This document shows, in pieces, positions 23,938 to 34,549 of a stretch of 64,000 nucleotides of DNA (positions are counted from its first letter, which is position 1; each line of letters starts with the position of its first letter). Below the pieces are notes generated by a model. It did not search any database. It was not told the origin of the DNA and worked only from the letters and a program-made list of their open reading frames with translations. A program made the translations under genes and the position numbers. The stretch is from UBA4877 sp002399285 (GTDB lineage: Bacteria; Bacillota; Thermoanaerobacteria; Thermoanaerobacterales; UBA4877). The stretch is from the NCBI GenBank assembly GCA_036771835.1, contig DAIPGN010000014.1, forward strand, positions 1-64,000. Direction: 5' to 3'.

Positions 23938-24897
23938 ATGGAAATATACGCGGGCGTGGACCTCGGCGGCACCAACATCGAGGTGGCGCTGACGGACGGG
24001 ACCGGGAAGGTGATGACTCACAGGACCCATCCCACGGAAGCCGATCTCGGCAGCGCCAGGGTGATCGACAACATCATAGGTACGGTGAAGGAGATCTCCG
24101 GAGGCAGGGAGATAAAGGCTGTGGGCCTTTGCTCTCCGGGGATAATCGATGTGAAGAAGGGCGTATGTATTTTTGCAGGAAATTTGAATTTCAGAAATGT
24201 GGAGCTCAAGAGGCCGCTGGAGAATGCGCTTTCCATACCTGTCTTTGTGGAAAACGACGTTAACGCCGCGGCTCTCGGCGAATGGAGATTCGGAGCGGGC
24301 AGGGGCACGGACAACTTCATACTGGTGATGCTTGGCACGGGCGTGGGCGCAGGGGTCATAGCCGACGGACGCCTGATCCACGGCAGATCCAATGCCACGG
24401 CGGAGATAGGACATACCATAGTCGAAAAGGACGGGCTCTTCTGTAACTGCGGCGGAAGGGGATGCTTGGAGATGTACTCCTCCGCCACCGGGATAGTGCG
24501 CATGATGAAGCAATATCTAATGAAGGGGAATTATTCGTCGGTCACCGCCGATATACAGGGCGACTGGGACAGGCTTACGGCGGCCATGATAGCTCAAAAG
24601 GCGGCAGCCGGCGACAAGCTGTCACAGCAGGTGATACGAGAGGCGGCGGAGTATCTGGGGGTAGCTTTGGTAAACTACGTAAATACCTTCAATCCCGAGA
24701 TGGTAGCCATAGGCGGCGGCGTGGCCAAGGCCGGAGACATACTGACGCAGCCCGTGAAAGAATTTATTTCCAGCAGGGCGATGGAAGTGCAGGCAAACGA
24801 CGTCAGCGTGGTGCTATCCTCCCTGGGAGAGGATGCCGGTACTATCGGAGCCGCTGCGGTGGCCATAGAGAGTATAAAAACAGTGAAGGACCTATAG
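23938..24897 (+). CDS. ROK-family sugar kinase (glucokinase type)
   Basis: 319 residues. ATP motif GVDLGGTNIEVALTD, the ENDVNAAALGE catalytic region with the Asp base, and the ROK zinc motif CNCGGRGCLE are clear. It probably phosphorylates glucose, which the GH4 pathway or other hydrolysis would release. ATG lies 12 bp after the H-NOX receptor stop with GGAGGAG between, so the two are co-transcribed. Confidence 0.9.
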   Translation: MEIYAGVDLGGTNIEVALTDGTGKVMTHRTHPTEADLGSARVIDNIIGTVKEISGGREIKAVGLCSPGIIDVKKGVCIFAGNLNFRNVELKRPLENALSIPVFVENDVNAAALGEWRFGAGRGTDNFILVMLGTGVGAGVIADGRLIHGRSNATAEIGHTIVEKDGLFCNCGGRGCLEMYSSATGIVRMMKQYLMKGNYSSVTADIQGDWDRLTAAMIAQKAAAGDKLSQQVIREAAEYLGVALVNYVNTFNPEMVAIGGGVAKAGDILTQPVKEFISSRAMEVQANDVSVVLSSLGEDAGTIGAAAVAIESIKTVKDL

Positions 24898-24915
24898 GTC
24901 TTTCACTGTTTTTAT
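24876..24915. terminator. Bidirectional terminator
   Basis: A near-perfect 17-bp stem (AAAAACAGTGAA...TTCACTGTTTTT) spans the ROK stop codon and lies between the convergent ROK and PfkB genes. Confidence 0.9.
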
Positions 24916-24932
24916 ATCCGTTCAGTTTATGT

Positions 24933-26033
24933 TTATCTGCTCATGTTGATTCCCATCATTTTTTCAATATATGACGGGTTTATTATCGGCGATACGGTGA
25001 GGCTGCTGGAGACGGCTGCCGCCGCGCAGGCCAGGCCGCATTCTGCTGCCTTTTCAATGCGGTATCCGCCGTATATACCATAGACCATGCCTGCAAAGAG
25101 GGCGTCTCCCGCCCCGGTGGTATCCACCACGCGGGCGCTCATGCTGTCCAGGAAGCTGCCCTTTCCGTCATGGTACAGGTATATGCCCCTCTTTCCCAAG
25201 GTAATGACCACCACCTGCACTCCCTGCCGGTTTATGGATACGGCGGCTTCCTTGATGCCGGCGTCGCTCTTGATCTCCATGCCGGCGATGGCGGCGGCCT
25301 CCTCGACGTTGGGGGTTATGAGGTATATGTCCTCCAGCTGTCCCCTGAGGTATTCGGCCTTGGGCACCGAGACGGGCTCAACGCAGAAGGGTATGCCCCT
25401 CTGCTTGGCCTGGGACTTCAGGTAAACGAAGGTGTTTAATGGTAAATTTGTGTCGGCAGCTATGACGGAAGCCGCGTCCAAAGCCTTTATCCTGGAGCTT
25501 ATGAACTCGGGCGTCATCTCGCTGAAGATCTCCATATCCGAGAGGGCGAGCGCCATGTCCCCGTCGGGGGACTCTATGGCCACATATGTGCCGGACGTCT
25601 TATGAGGTATCTTGTCGCAGGCCGAGATATCTATGCCCGACCTCTCCGCCTCCTTGAGCAGCATATCGCCGTACATGTCGTCGCCGACGAGGGTGATCAG
25701 CCTGGTCTTTACCTCCAGCCGCGCCAGATTTTCCGCTATGTTTCTGGCGACGCCTCCGGGAGAGAATTCTATCCTGCCCGGGTTGGACGTGACCGGAACT
25801 ATATTGTCAAAGGATACCCCTTTTATGTCGAAATTTGTACCGCCCACCACTACCGCCGAGGCCTTTTCGTTTACTATATATCCCCTCTTCAGCATGCCCT
25901 TTTTCATCAGGCTGGATACGTGGGTAGCCACGGCGGACCGGGTGATGCCCAGCAGCCGTGCTATCTCCTCCTGAGATGCGGTGGGGTCCTCTATGATGAT
26001 GTTTAAAACGCGCTTTTCCGCTTCTGTGATCAT
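24933..26033 (-). CDS. HTH-PfkB family nucleoside/sugar kinase (pseudouridine-kinase-like)
   Basis: 366 residues: an N-terminal winged helix (ASQEEIARLLGITRSAVATHVSSLMKKG, residues 1-55) fused to a ribokinase-fold domain with NPGRIEFSPGGVARNIAENLARL and the catalytic DTTGAGDALFAG (about 310). The fusion matches the YeiI-type pseudouridine kinases. It would phosphorylate the 5' hydroxyl of a nucleoside or sugar and perhaps regulate its own gene. No pseudouridine glycosidase gene is adjacent, so the substrate is uncertain. Confidence 0.8.
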   Translation of the reverse strand: MITEAEKRVLNIIIEDPTASQEEIARLLGITRSAVATHVSSLMKKGMLKRGYIVNEKASAVVVGGTNFDIKGVSFDNIVPVTSNPGRIEFSPGGVARNIAENLARLEVKTRLITLVGDDMYGDMLLKEAERSGIDISACDKIPHKTSGTYVAIESPDGDMALALSDMEIFSEMTPEFISSRIKALDAASVIAADTNLPLNTFVYLKSQAKQRGIPFCVEPVSVPKAEYLRGQLEDIYLITPNVEEAAAIAGMEIKSDAGIKEAAVSINRQGVQVVVITLGKRGIYLYHDGKGSFLDSMSARVVDTTGAGDALFAGMVYGIYGGYRIEKAAECGLACAAAAVSSSLTVSPIINPSYIEKMMGINMSR

Positions 26034-26055
26034 CGTATCACCAACTTTTGCTTAT

Positions 26056-26100
26056 TTATGGTCTTATGTCCATAATATCATTATCCGCATTGATTTGCAA
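26056..26100 (-). promoter_or_regulatory. Promoter and candidate operator of the HTH-PfkB gene
   Basis: On the minus strand TTGCAA (26100-26095), 17 bp, then TATTAT (26077-26072). The inverted repeat TTATGG-8-CCATAA (26056-26075) overlaps the -10 and start region, a fitting place for the kinase's own HTH domain. Confidence 0.55.
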
Positions 26101-26106
26101 CAACCG

Positions 26107-28059
26107 CTATATTTCTACGAAGACAAACTGAACAGGCAGATAGGTCGATGCGGGCGGTATCCACCTTATGGTCATGTCCTCTCCGGCTTCGATCTCGTCT
26201 ATATACACGCCCTGCGTAAACGGCCTTATGGGGCTCTTGGGCGCCATAAAGCTGCCCGATTTGCTGGTCCATATCGGACCCTGATAGCTGCCGCCCGGTG
26301 CCATCAGCATTATTCTCATCTTCCTTCCGGCCTTTACGTGTATCTCGTACTCCAAGCCGTAGTTTCCGCTCAGCTTGGCGTCCTTATCCAACATCTGGTC
26401 CCTGCCGAGAAGCGTGGGGTCCAGAGTGCCGTCGGCCAATGTGAGCGCCTGCATCTTATCCACATATACGCTCAGCGTGCGCTTTGTTCCGGTAAACGTG
26501 CCCCTGTCATGGACGTCGGGGTCCAACAGCGGAAGCTCGTCGATCTTTTCCTCGGGATCGTCTATGCCGCTGTACTTTTCTCCCAGAGCGACGAAGTAGA
26601 CCTCCACCTGTCCGCTGGTCTCCAGATCATATACCCCGTGTATGAGGTTGTTATAGGTAACGGGGGTATAGAAGTGGGTAGGGGACAACAGCTGGGTCTC
26701 GCCCGGCGCTAAGTCCATCCCGATGTTGAGGTTGTCGCCGTCCAATAGGTCGTATGTGACCTCGGCCCCTATCTGCAGCCATCTCCATGCCTCATAGCCC
26801 TGGTCGGTGGCGCCGAGATTGGCCCTCTTTATATTTACGTTCACATCCTCACTGCCGGTGTTCTTTACGAATACTCCAAATCTTAAGTTGTCCGGGAAGT
26901 CGCTGCCATAGAGTATGTGATTGACGCAGTAATAATACAATCTGGCCTTTCCGTTTACGGTAGCCTTGTATTGTATGCCCGGTTTGGTTATATACTCGGG
27001 CGAGTCGGAGAATACCAGGGTGTCCTGGTTATCCACCGGGGTCGTCTCTATCTGCGGTATCCTGTTTCCGACGAGACCGGTGGTGTCTATCACTTGGCCC
27101 CGCTTGGCGCTGAGTATCTGCGTTTTCATCTTCTGACTGTAGCCGAAATCCCGCTCATAGGACTGTTCCCTGTCGTTTAAAGAGGGAACGTAGGCCGTGG
27201 GGCTCTCCCCAGAGTACATGTTGTTGCCGTCTATGGTCTTTACGTAGTAATGCGGTCCGGCATCCGGATCGGCGGTATCCGTGTACTTCGTATCGGTCGT
27301 GAAGTCCAGAAGTGTTTCCTTGCCGTTCATTATTCTGTATACCGCATATTTCTTTGCGCCTGCCGCGGCTGTCCATTCAAGGTTTATCTGGTTGTTTTCC
27401 GTACGGGTTATATAGAGATTCTCCGGCGGAGCCGGTCCGTTTGCCGGATGATAGAACCTGTAGAACAGCGTGGCCGTCTCGGCGCGGGTCAGTGTGTCCT
27501 GAGGGTGGAAACTTCCGTCGGGGTATCCTCCCATAATGCTCAGCTGCTTTGCAGCATATACAAACCCGCGGGCCCATGAGGATATCTTTTTATCGTCGGT
27601 GTAGCCAGTGTCCTTGTTCGCCCCTTCTTTTATCGTATCGGAGGCGGAGGTCGTCGCCATTATGGCGGTTATGGCCTGCTCGCGTGTGACGGGCCTGTCC
27701 GGTCCGAAGGTGCCTGAGGAGAGTCCCGACATAAAGCCCGCCGCGACTACGGAGTCCACGGCCGACTTTCCCCAGTAGCTTTCCGGTACGTCGGTGAAGG
27801 TCTTGGGGTTTTCCGGCGCGCTGAGCCTGTATACCTTGTTCATGATGGTGGCGAATTCGCCCCTGGTGATCTTATCATTAGGTCCGAAGAGTCCGTTTCC
27901 GCGGCCGCCGAGTATTCCCCGGTTCGTAAGATCGGTTATTGCTTCCAATGCCCAGCAGCCTTCCACGTCGGTGTAAGGATACGGCGTCTGGGCCGATACT
28001 GCGGTGCTGCTCAAGAGCAGACATAGTACGACTATAGCTATAGTTAATCGTCTTTTCAT
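26107..28059 (-). CDS. S-layer-homology (SLH) domain surface protein
   Basis: 650 residues with a signal peptide cut near SAQTPYPY. Three SLH domains follow (about 28-70, 92-135, 152-200; e.g. ITRGEFATIMNKVYRL, DKPVTREQ-type motifs), which bind pyruvylated wall polymer. A fibronectin-III-like domain (about 210-290, PPENLYITRTENNQINLEWTA) and a beta-rich C-terminal half of about 350 residues that I cannot assign come next. It is cell-surface attached. The promoter carries three WalR-type boxes, linking it to wall homeostasis. Confidence 0.88.
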   Translation of the reverse strand: MKRRLTIAIVVLCLLLSSTAVSAQTPYPYTDVEGCWALEAITDLTNRGILGGRGNGLFGPNDKITRGEFATIMNKVYRLSAPENPKTFTDVPESYWGKSAVDSVVAAGFMSGLSSGTFGPDRPVTREQAITAIMATTSASDTIKEGANKDTGYTDDKKISSWARGFVYAAKQLSIMGGYPDGSFHPQDTLTRAETATLFYRFYHPANGPAPPENLYITRTENNQINLEWTAAAGAKKYAVYRIMNGKETLLDFTTDTKYTDTADPDAGPHYYVKTIDGNNMYSGESPTAYVPSLNDREQSYERDFGYSQKMKTQILSAKRGQVIDTTGLVGNRIPQIETTPVDNQDTLVFSDSPEYITKPGIQYKATVNGKARLYYYCVNHILYGSDFPDNLRFGVFVKNTGSEDVNVNIKRANLGATDQGYEAWRWLQIGAEVTYDLLDGDNLNIGMDLAPGETQLLSPTHFYTPVTYNNLIHGVYDLETSGQVEVYFVALGEKYSGIDDPEEKIDELPLLDPDVHDRGTFTGTKRTLSVYVDKMQALTLADGTLDPTLLGRDQMLDKDAKLSGNYGLEYEIHVKAGRKMRIMLMAPGGSYQGPIWTSKSGSFMAPKSPIRPFTQGVYIDEIEAGEDMTIRWIPPASTYLPVQFVFVEI

Positions 28060-28081
28060 TTACATCCTCCTCTTCCCCGCG

Positions 28082-28125
28082 ATTATAACATTTTAATGTT
28101 ACAGTAATATTACAAAAAAGCTACA
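28082..28125 (-). promoter_or_regulatory. Promoter of the SLH gene with three TGTAAH boxes
   Basis: Read on the minus strand, TGTAGC (28125-28120), TGTAAT (28114-28109) and TGTAAC (28103-28098) are spaced exactly 11 bp, followed after 10 bp by TATAAT (28087-28082). This is the WalR (YycF) direct-repeat pattern TGTWAH-N5-TGTWAH in a position to activate. Confidence 0.7.
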
Positions 28126-28207
28126 AATCGGTTAATAAATCGCGGGCATGCGCGGCGAATTTTATGAACTTTTAGTACAAGATATCAAATAACGTTCGGA
28201 TCTGCAC

Positions 28208-28236
28208 TTGATTTATGCTTCGCTTTCTGATAATAT
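28208..28236 (+). promoter_or_regulatory. Candidate sigma-A promoter
   Basis: TTGATT (28208-28213), 17 bp, TAATAT (28231-28236), 40 bp before the FAD oxidoreductase gene. It would drive that gene and purA. Confidence 0.55.
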
Positions 28237-28274
28237 ACACAAGGGAGAGACCCCACCGTTAGGAGGGATTTTGT

Positions 28275-29651
28275 ATGAAATATGACGTTATAATAGTGGG
28301 AGCAGGTCCGGCGGGAATTTTCGCTTCATACGAACTTATGCTGAAGCGGCCCGGCCTTAAGGTACTGCTGCTGGAAAAGGGCAGGGCGATAGAAGGCAGA
28401 AACTGTCCCATCGGCCGGGGCACCAGCTGCAGCGACTGTGATCCCTGCTCGATAACCAGCGGCTTTGGAGGAGCCGGCGCGTTCAGCGACGGCAAGCTGA
28501 CCCTGACTACCGAGTTCGGGGGAGCGCTGGACGGATACATCGGAAAAGATGAGGTGGAAAACCTTATAAGGTATATAGATGGTATCTATGTAAACTTCGG
28601 GGGCACGACGGAGACGCACGGCACCGACAGGGAGAAGATAAAGGAGCTGACCAGAAAGGCCGCCGCAGCCGATCTCAAGTTCATACCCGCGGAGATCAAG
28701 CATCTGGGTACGGAAAAGTGCTTCGAGATACTAAAAAACATGCAGGCGTACCTGTCCGAGAGGGTCGATCTTATGACCGGCTGCACCGTGAAGGATATAC
28801 TGACGGAGGATGGAAGGGCCGTGGGCGTCTCGACGGATAAGGGAGACTATTACGGAAAGTATATCATGGTCGCCCCCGGAAGGAACGGGGCGGGCTGGTT
28901 CAGGGAGCAGTGCGGCGAGCTGGGCCTCAAGACTGTGAACAATGCCGTGGACATAGGCGTCAGGGTGGAGGTGCCGGCCGAGATAATGGAGGACGTCACC
29001 GACGCCGTATACGAGTCCAAGCTGATATATTTCACCAAGTCCTTTGACGACAGGGTGAGGACGTTCTGCATGAATCCCTACGGGGTGGTCGTGGAGGAGA
29101 ATGTGGACGGCCTTAAGACGGTGAACGGCCACAGCTTTAAGGATAAGAGGACTTCCAACACCAACTTTGCGCTGCTGGTCTCCAAGGAATTCACCGAGCC
29201 CTTCCATGAACCGATAGATTACGGAAAGTACATCGCCCGGCTTGCAAATATGCTGGGCGAGGGAGTGATAGTGCAGAGGCTGGGCGATCTCTTGGACGGC
29301 AGGAGGTCGACGCCGGAGAGGATAAAGAGGGGCCTGTTGGAGCCGACCCTGAAGGCCGCGGTGCCGGGAGACCTGAGTCTGGTCCTGCCTTACAGGCATC
29401 TCACCGATATCATAGAGATGCTGCAGGCGATGGATAAGGTAGCGCCGGGCGTGTATTCCAAGCACACGCTGCTGTACGGGGCGGAGGTCAAGTTCTATTC
29501 CTCGCGGGTGGATCTTACCGACGCTCTGGAGACGAAGATAGGCAACCTGTATGCGGCGGGAGACGGCGCGGGCGTGAGCAGGGGCCTGGCCCAGGCGTCG
29601 GCGTCCGGCGTGCTGGTGGCAAGACAGATACTGGAAAAGGTGGGAGATTAA
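28275..29651 (+). CDS. FAD-dependent oxidoreductase (COG2509-like dehydrogenase)
   Basis: 458 residues. FAD-binding VIIVGAGPAGIFASYEL at the N terminus, a cysteine-rich CSDCDPCSITSGFGGAGAFSDGKL segment (about 51-75) and C-terminal LYAAGDGAGVSRGLAQASASG. The substrate is unknown for this widely conserved family. ATG 28275 follows TAGGAGGG. Its stop directly abuts the purA start, so the two are one transcript. Confidence 0.85.
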   Translation: MKYDVIIVGAGPAGIFASYELMLKRPGLKVLLLEKGRAIEGRNCPIGRGTSCSDCDPCSITSGFGGAGAFSDGKLTLTTEFGGALDGYIGKDEVENLIRYIDGIYVNFGGTTETHGTDREKIKELTRKAAAADLKFIPAEIKHLGTEKCFEILKNMQAYLSERVDLMTGCTVKDILTEDGRAVGVSTDKGDYYGKYIMVAPGRNGAGWFREQCGELGLKTVNNAVDIGVRVEVPAEIMEDVTDAVYESKLIYFTKSFDDRVRTFCMNPYGVVVEENVDGLKTVNGHSFKDKRTSNTNFALLVSKEFTEPFHEPIDYGKYIARLANMLGEGVIVQRLGDLLDGRRSTPERIKRGLLEPTLKAAVPGDLSLVLPYRHLTDIIEMLQAMDKVAPGVYSKHTLLYGAEVKFYSSRVDLTDALETKIGNLYAAGDGAGVSRGLAQASASGVLVARQILEKVGD

Positions 29652-30917
<1,266 letters not shown>

Positions 30918-30920
30918 GAT

Positions 30921-30965
30921 CAGGCCGTGACATTCTTGCGCAACCGCACGATTTGTAACGGTTTG
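30921..30965. repeat. Palindromic intergenic repeat, short copy A
   Basis: 45 bp from CAGGCCGTGAC to GTAACGGTTTG, four bases after the purA stop. It aligns with the reverse complement of the copy at 35116 (TGACATTCTTGCGCAACCGC against TGACGATCTCGCGCAGCCGC) with the middle deleted. Confidence 0.6.
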
Positions 30966-30985
30966 ACGGTTTTCCTGAAAGTCAA

Positions 30986-31028
30986 AAGCGGGTATCACAG
31001 TATTTTTGTGATACCCGCTTATTTTTTT
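30986..31028. terminator. Bidirectional terminator
   Basis: A perfect stem of 13-14 bp (AAGCGGGTATCAC with GTGATACCCGCTT) followed by seven T and preceded by AAAA, between convergent purA and the ABC exporter genes. Confidence 0.92.
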
Positions 31029-31032
31029 ATAC

Positions 31033-32838
31033 CTATTCTCCTATCTGCGTGCGGTACATGGCTGCATAGTGCCCGTTCAGCGCCATCAGCTGTTCATGAT
31101 TTCCCTGCTCGGCTATTTTCCCGTCTTCTATCAGGATTATTATATCCGAATCGCGGATAGTACTCAGGCGGTGCGCGATGATAAACGAGGTGCGTCCCTC
31201 GGTGATGGCCGACATGGCGCGGTGGATCTTCTGTTCGGTGACCGTATCCACGGAGCTGGTCGCCTCGTCTAAGATGAGGATGGGGGCATCGGCAAGCACG
31301 GCGCGGGCTATGGTAAGCAGCTGCCGCTCGCCCTGGCTGAGTTCGTCCCCGCCCTGCGCAAGCACGGTGTCGTATCCGTGCGGGAGACGCCGTATAAACG
31401 CGTCTGCGCCCGCAATGCGCGCGGCTTCTTCGATCTCGGACATCGGCACGTTTTCCCTGCCGTAGCTTATATTGTTCTTCACCGGCTCGGCAAACAGCGC
31501 CGTGTCCTGCAGCACCACTCCGAAGGCCTGTCTTAAGTCCTTCATGCGGTATTCGCGCAGATCGTGTCCGTCCAGCAGTATCTCTCCACCGCTCACATCA
31601 TAAAACCGGGTCAGCAGATTGATGATCGTCGTCTTTCCGGCGCCCGTAGGTCCCACAATGGCCGCCTTGGTCCCGGCGGGGATGCTTATGGATATATCCT
31701 TTAGGATCTGCCTGCCGCCGGAGTATCCAAATACGACGTGCTTCAGCTCGATGTCGCCCTTGGGCGCGGCGAGAGGCAGGGCGTAAGGCACGTCCTCCGG
31801 TTCCGGCTGCTCGTCGATGATCTCGAAAATACGTTCTGCTCCCGCGACGGCCGTTTGAAAGTTGTTGTAGATATTGGCGATCTCCACAAAGGGACGCGTG
31901 AACTGCCTGACATAGAGCAGAAAACTGGAGATCATGCCTATGGATATCAGTCCGCGTACGGCCATTACGCCGCTGACTACGGAGATAGCCACGTAGCTGA
32001 GATTGTTTATTACGTTCATTATGGGCATCAGGGCCCCCGACCAGATCATGGCGTTGGTCGCGACCCTGCAAAGATTATCGTTGCTCTCCTCGAATTCCCG
32101 TATCATCGGCTGTTCCCTGCAGTAGGCCTTTACGATGTTCAGCCCGGAAATGCTCTCTTCTATCTGCCCGTTCAGCTTGCCCAGATCCCTCTGCTGCTCG
32201 GCGAACAGTTTGCCTGTGCGCCTTGTTATGATACGGGTCAGCAGGAATATGAGTCCGACGGCGGCCAGCGATACGGTGGTGAGCAGCGGGCTCAAGTACA
32301 GCATGATACAGAGTATGCCCAGTATCGTAAAAATAAAGGTGAGAAGCTGCGTCAGCGAGGTGGAGATGGTATTGCTGATGTTGTCCACGTCGTTTGTCAG
32401 CCGGCTCATGAGTTCACCGTGCTGCCGCCGGTCGAAGAAGGACAGCGGCAGTTTTTTCATCACCCCGAACAGCGTCGTGCGTATATGGTAAATGATATTC
32501 TGGCCGACGGAGGCCATGAGGTACTGCTGAAGGAAGCGGACCAGCCAATCGCACAGATACAGCGCAAACAGCGACAGGATGATGATCTCCGCGGGATCTC
32601 CGCGGGTTATGGCAGTCACCACATTACCGATGATGAGCGGAGACAGTATGGCCGAAGCGGAGGTCAGCGCGGACAGCAACAGTATCCAGCCCAGTCCGTC
32701 TCTGTGCCCTTCCGTCAGGTCCCAAAGCCGGCGCAGGGTGCCCTTCATATTTTTGGGTTTTACCACGACCCTGCCGCGGGAGTGATGACCGGGGCCGCTC
32801 AAATTAACCGGGGGAGGGGTCATATTGCTATTCGGCAT
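31033..32838 (-). CDS. ABC exporter half-transporter, consensus ATPase subunit
   Basis: 601 residues: about six membrane helices (residues 50-330) and an ATPase domain with Walker A GPTGAGKTT, signature LSQGE and Walker B ILILDEATSS with the catalytic Glu. The ATG at 32838 lies eight bases after AGGAGG; the gene overlaps the 3' end of the partner by 11 bp. Together with 32828-34546 it forms a heterodimeric type IV exporter. MarR control suggests drug or peptide efflux. Confidence 0.92.
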   Translation of the reverse strand: MPNSNMTPPPVNLSGPGHHSRGRVVVKPKNMKGTLRRLWDLTEGHRDGLGWILLLSALTSASAILSPLIIGNVVTAITRGDPAEIIILSLFALYLCDWLVRFLQQYLMASVGQNIIYHIRTTLFGVMKKLPLSFFDRRQHGELMSRLTNDVDNISNTISTSLTQLLTFIFTILGILCIMLYLSPLLTTVSLAAVGLIFLLTRIITRRTGKLFAEQQRDLGKLNGQIEESISGLNIVKAYCREQPMIREFEESNDNLCRVATNAMIWSGALMPIMNVINNLSYVAISVVSGVMAVRGLISIGMISSFLLYVRQFTRPFVEIANIYNNFQTAVAGAERIFEIIDEQPEPEDVPYALPLAAPKGDIELKHVVFGYSGGRQILKDISISIPAGTKAAIVGPTGAGKTTIINLLTRFYDVSGGEILLDGHDLREYRMKDLRQAFGVVLQDTALFAEPVKNNISYGRENVPMSEIEEAARIAGADAFIRRLPHGYDTVLAQGGDELSQGERQLLTIARAVLADAPILILDEATSSVDTVTEQKIHRAMSAITEGRTSFIIAHRLSTIRDSDIIILIEDGKIAEQGNHEQLMALNGHYAAMYRTQIGE

Positions 32839-34546
32839 CTTCACCGCCTCCTATCTGTGATTCATAAATTGCCCTGTATGTCGGACAGCAAACCATCAGC
32901 TGACTGTGACTGCCGTATCCCTGTACGGAGCCGTTTTCCAGGCAGAGGATACGGTCGGCGCGCATCACGGTGGAGATCCTCTGACTGACCAGCAGCACCG
33001 TCATATTGCTGATCTCCTGCCGCAGTCCGTTCAGTACGGCGGCCTCTGTCTGAGCGTCCAGCGCGCTGGTGCAGTCGTCGAGTATCAGGATCTTGGGATC
33101 GCGTACCAGCGCCCTTGCCAGCGCAAGCCGCTGTTTCTGACCGCCGGAGAGGTTTACGCCGGCCTGGCCCAGCATCGTGCCGTATCCGTCCGGAGAGGCA
33201 TTGATAAAGGAATCCGCGCAGGCTATCTCGGCGGCTTCCCGTACCTCGTCCTCGGCGGCTTCCCTGCGTCCCCATCTCAGATTATCCATGATGGTCCCGC
33301 TGAACAGCAGCGCCTTTTGAGGAACGACGGCCACAGCCGTACGCAGCACTTTTTCATCCATCTGCGTCACGTCGATGCCGTCGATGAGCACCTTTCCCTC
33401 CGAGGCATCGTAAAAGCGCGGAACGAGGTTTACCAGCGTGGTCTTTCCCGAACCGGTGGGACCGATGATGCCTATCGTCTCTCCGGGCCCGGCATGGAAG
33501 CTGACGTGGCTCAGCGATTCATTTCCGGCTCCCGAGTAGGAGAAGGACACGTCTTTAAAGTCTATGCCGCCGCAAACGTCAGGGTAAAGCGGCTTTTCCG
33601 GCAGACTCTGGACCGGCTTTTCCGCAAGGACCTCGCCGATGCGCTCCGACGACGCCATGGCGCGGACGGCGGTATTGAGGGTATTGGATATCATGTTCAG
33701 GGAAAACAGCACCTGGGTCATGTAGTTTACCGAGGCCATCAGCCTGCCTATCTGGGAACTGTCCTGACGCCGGGATATCCAGAGCAGGACGACGATGCCC
33801 ATGTTCACGGTCAGGTTAATCAGCGGGGAAAACACGGCCATCGTACGCATGGCGGATGTGCCCGCATCCGCCATATCCAGAGACGCCGCCTGGAATTTTG
33901 CGGTTTCCTGATCCTCGGCGTTGAACGCCTTTACGACGCGCACCGACGATAAAAATTCCCTGCTGACATTGTTCAGCCGGTCCAGCGTCATCTGCAGTTT
34001 TCCGAATTTGGGATAGCCGATGCGCATATTGCCGGCGATCAGCAGCGCGGTGATGAACAGTATGACGGCGATGATCGGGATCTGCCGCGGAGTCTGTACT
34101 ATGATCAGCACGATGGCGCCGATACATGTGATGGGCGCCTTTACCATCATCCTCATGCAGCTGTTGATGAACTCCTGGATCTGGGTAACGTCGTTTGTTA
34201 TGCGCGTTATGATGGACGCAGGCTGTAGGCGGTCTATGTTTTCCAGCGAGAGCGACAGAACGTTCCCGTACATGTCGCTGCGCAGTTCCCTGCCTATGGC
34301 CTGCGAAGTGCGGCTGGCAAATATATTCCTCATTACCGCGGAAAAGGCTCCCACCAGCGCTATGGCAAGCATGACGGCGCCGTAATGCAGTATCAGTTTT
34401 ATGTCCGCACCGGCTATGCCCTCGTCGATGATATTGGCCATGAAGGCGGGCTGGAGAAGATCGGCAATGGCCTCCAGAGTGAGAAAAAAGGTCGACAATA
34501 AAAATATGCTCAGATGTTTCTTTAAATAGTGTGCAATAAGTTTCAC
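32828..34546 (-). CDS. ABC exporter half-transporter, degenerate ATPase subunit
   Basis: 572 residues starting at GTG 34546 behind GGAAGGAA. Six membrane helices, Walker A GPTGSGKTT and signature LSGGQKQ are intact, but Walker B reads ILILDDCTSALD, with Asp replacing the catalytic Glu. That is the hallmark of the non-hydrolysing site in heterodimers such as BmrCD or TM287/288. It lies three bases after the marR gene and before its partner. Confidence 0.92.
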   Translation of the reverse strand: MKLIAHYLKKHLSIFLLSTFFLTLEAIADLLQPAFMANIIDEGIAGADIKLILHYGAVMLAIALVGAFSAVMRNIFASRTSQAIGRELRSDMYGNVLSLSLENIDRLQPASIITRITNDVTQIQEFINSCMRMMVKAPITCIGAIVLIIVQTPRQIPIIAVILFITALLIAGNMRIGYPKFGKLQMTLDRLNNVSREFLSSVRVVKAFNAEDQETAKFQAASLDMADAGTSAMRTMAVFSPLINLTVNMGIVVLLWISRRQDSSQIGRLMASVNYMTQVLFSLNMISNTLNTAVRAMASSERIGEVLAEKPVQSLPEKPLYPDVCGGIDFKDVSFSYSGAGNESLSHVSFHAGPGETIGIIGPTGSGKTTLVNLVPRFYDASEGKVLIDGIDVTQMDEKVLRTAVAVVPQKALLFSGTIMDNLRWGRREAAEDEVREAAEIACADSFINASPDGYGTMLGQAGVNLSGGQKQRLALARALVRDPKILILDDCTSALDAQTEAAVLNGLRQEISNMTVLLVSQRISTVMRADRILCLENGSVQGYGSHSQLMVCCPTYRAIYESQIGGGEDAE

Positions 34547-34549
34547 GGA

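Noticed and set aside
31033..32838. Defective ABC subunit because the signature reads LSQGE
   Set aside because: LSQGE is common in active exporters and this subunit keeps the Walker B Glu; the degenerate site is in the partner.
31738..32988. Very long open frames opposite the ABC exporter genes
   Set aside because: They are antisense shadows of conserved ATPase and membrane domains; composition reflects the GC-rich codons of the true genes.
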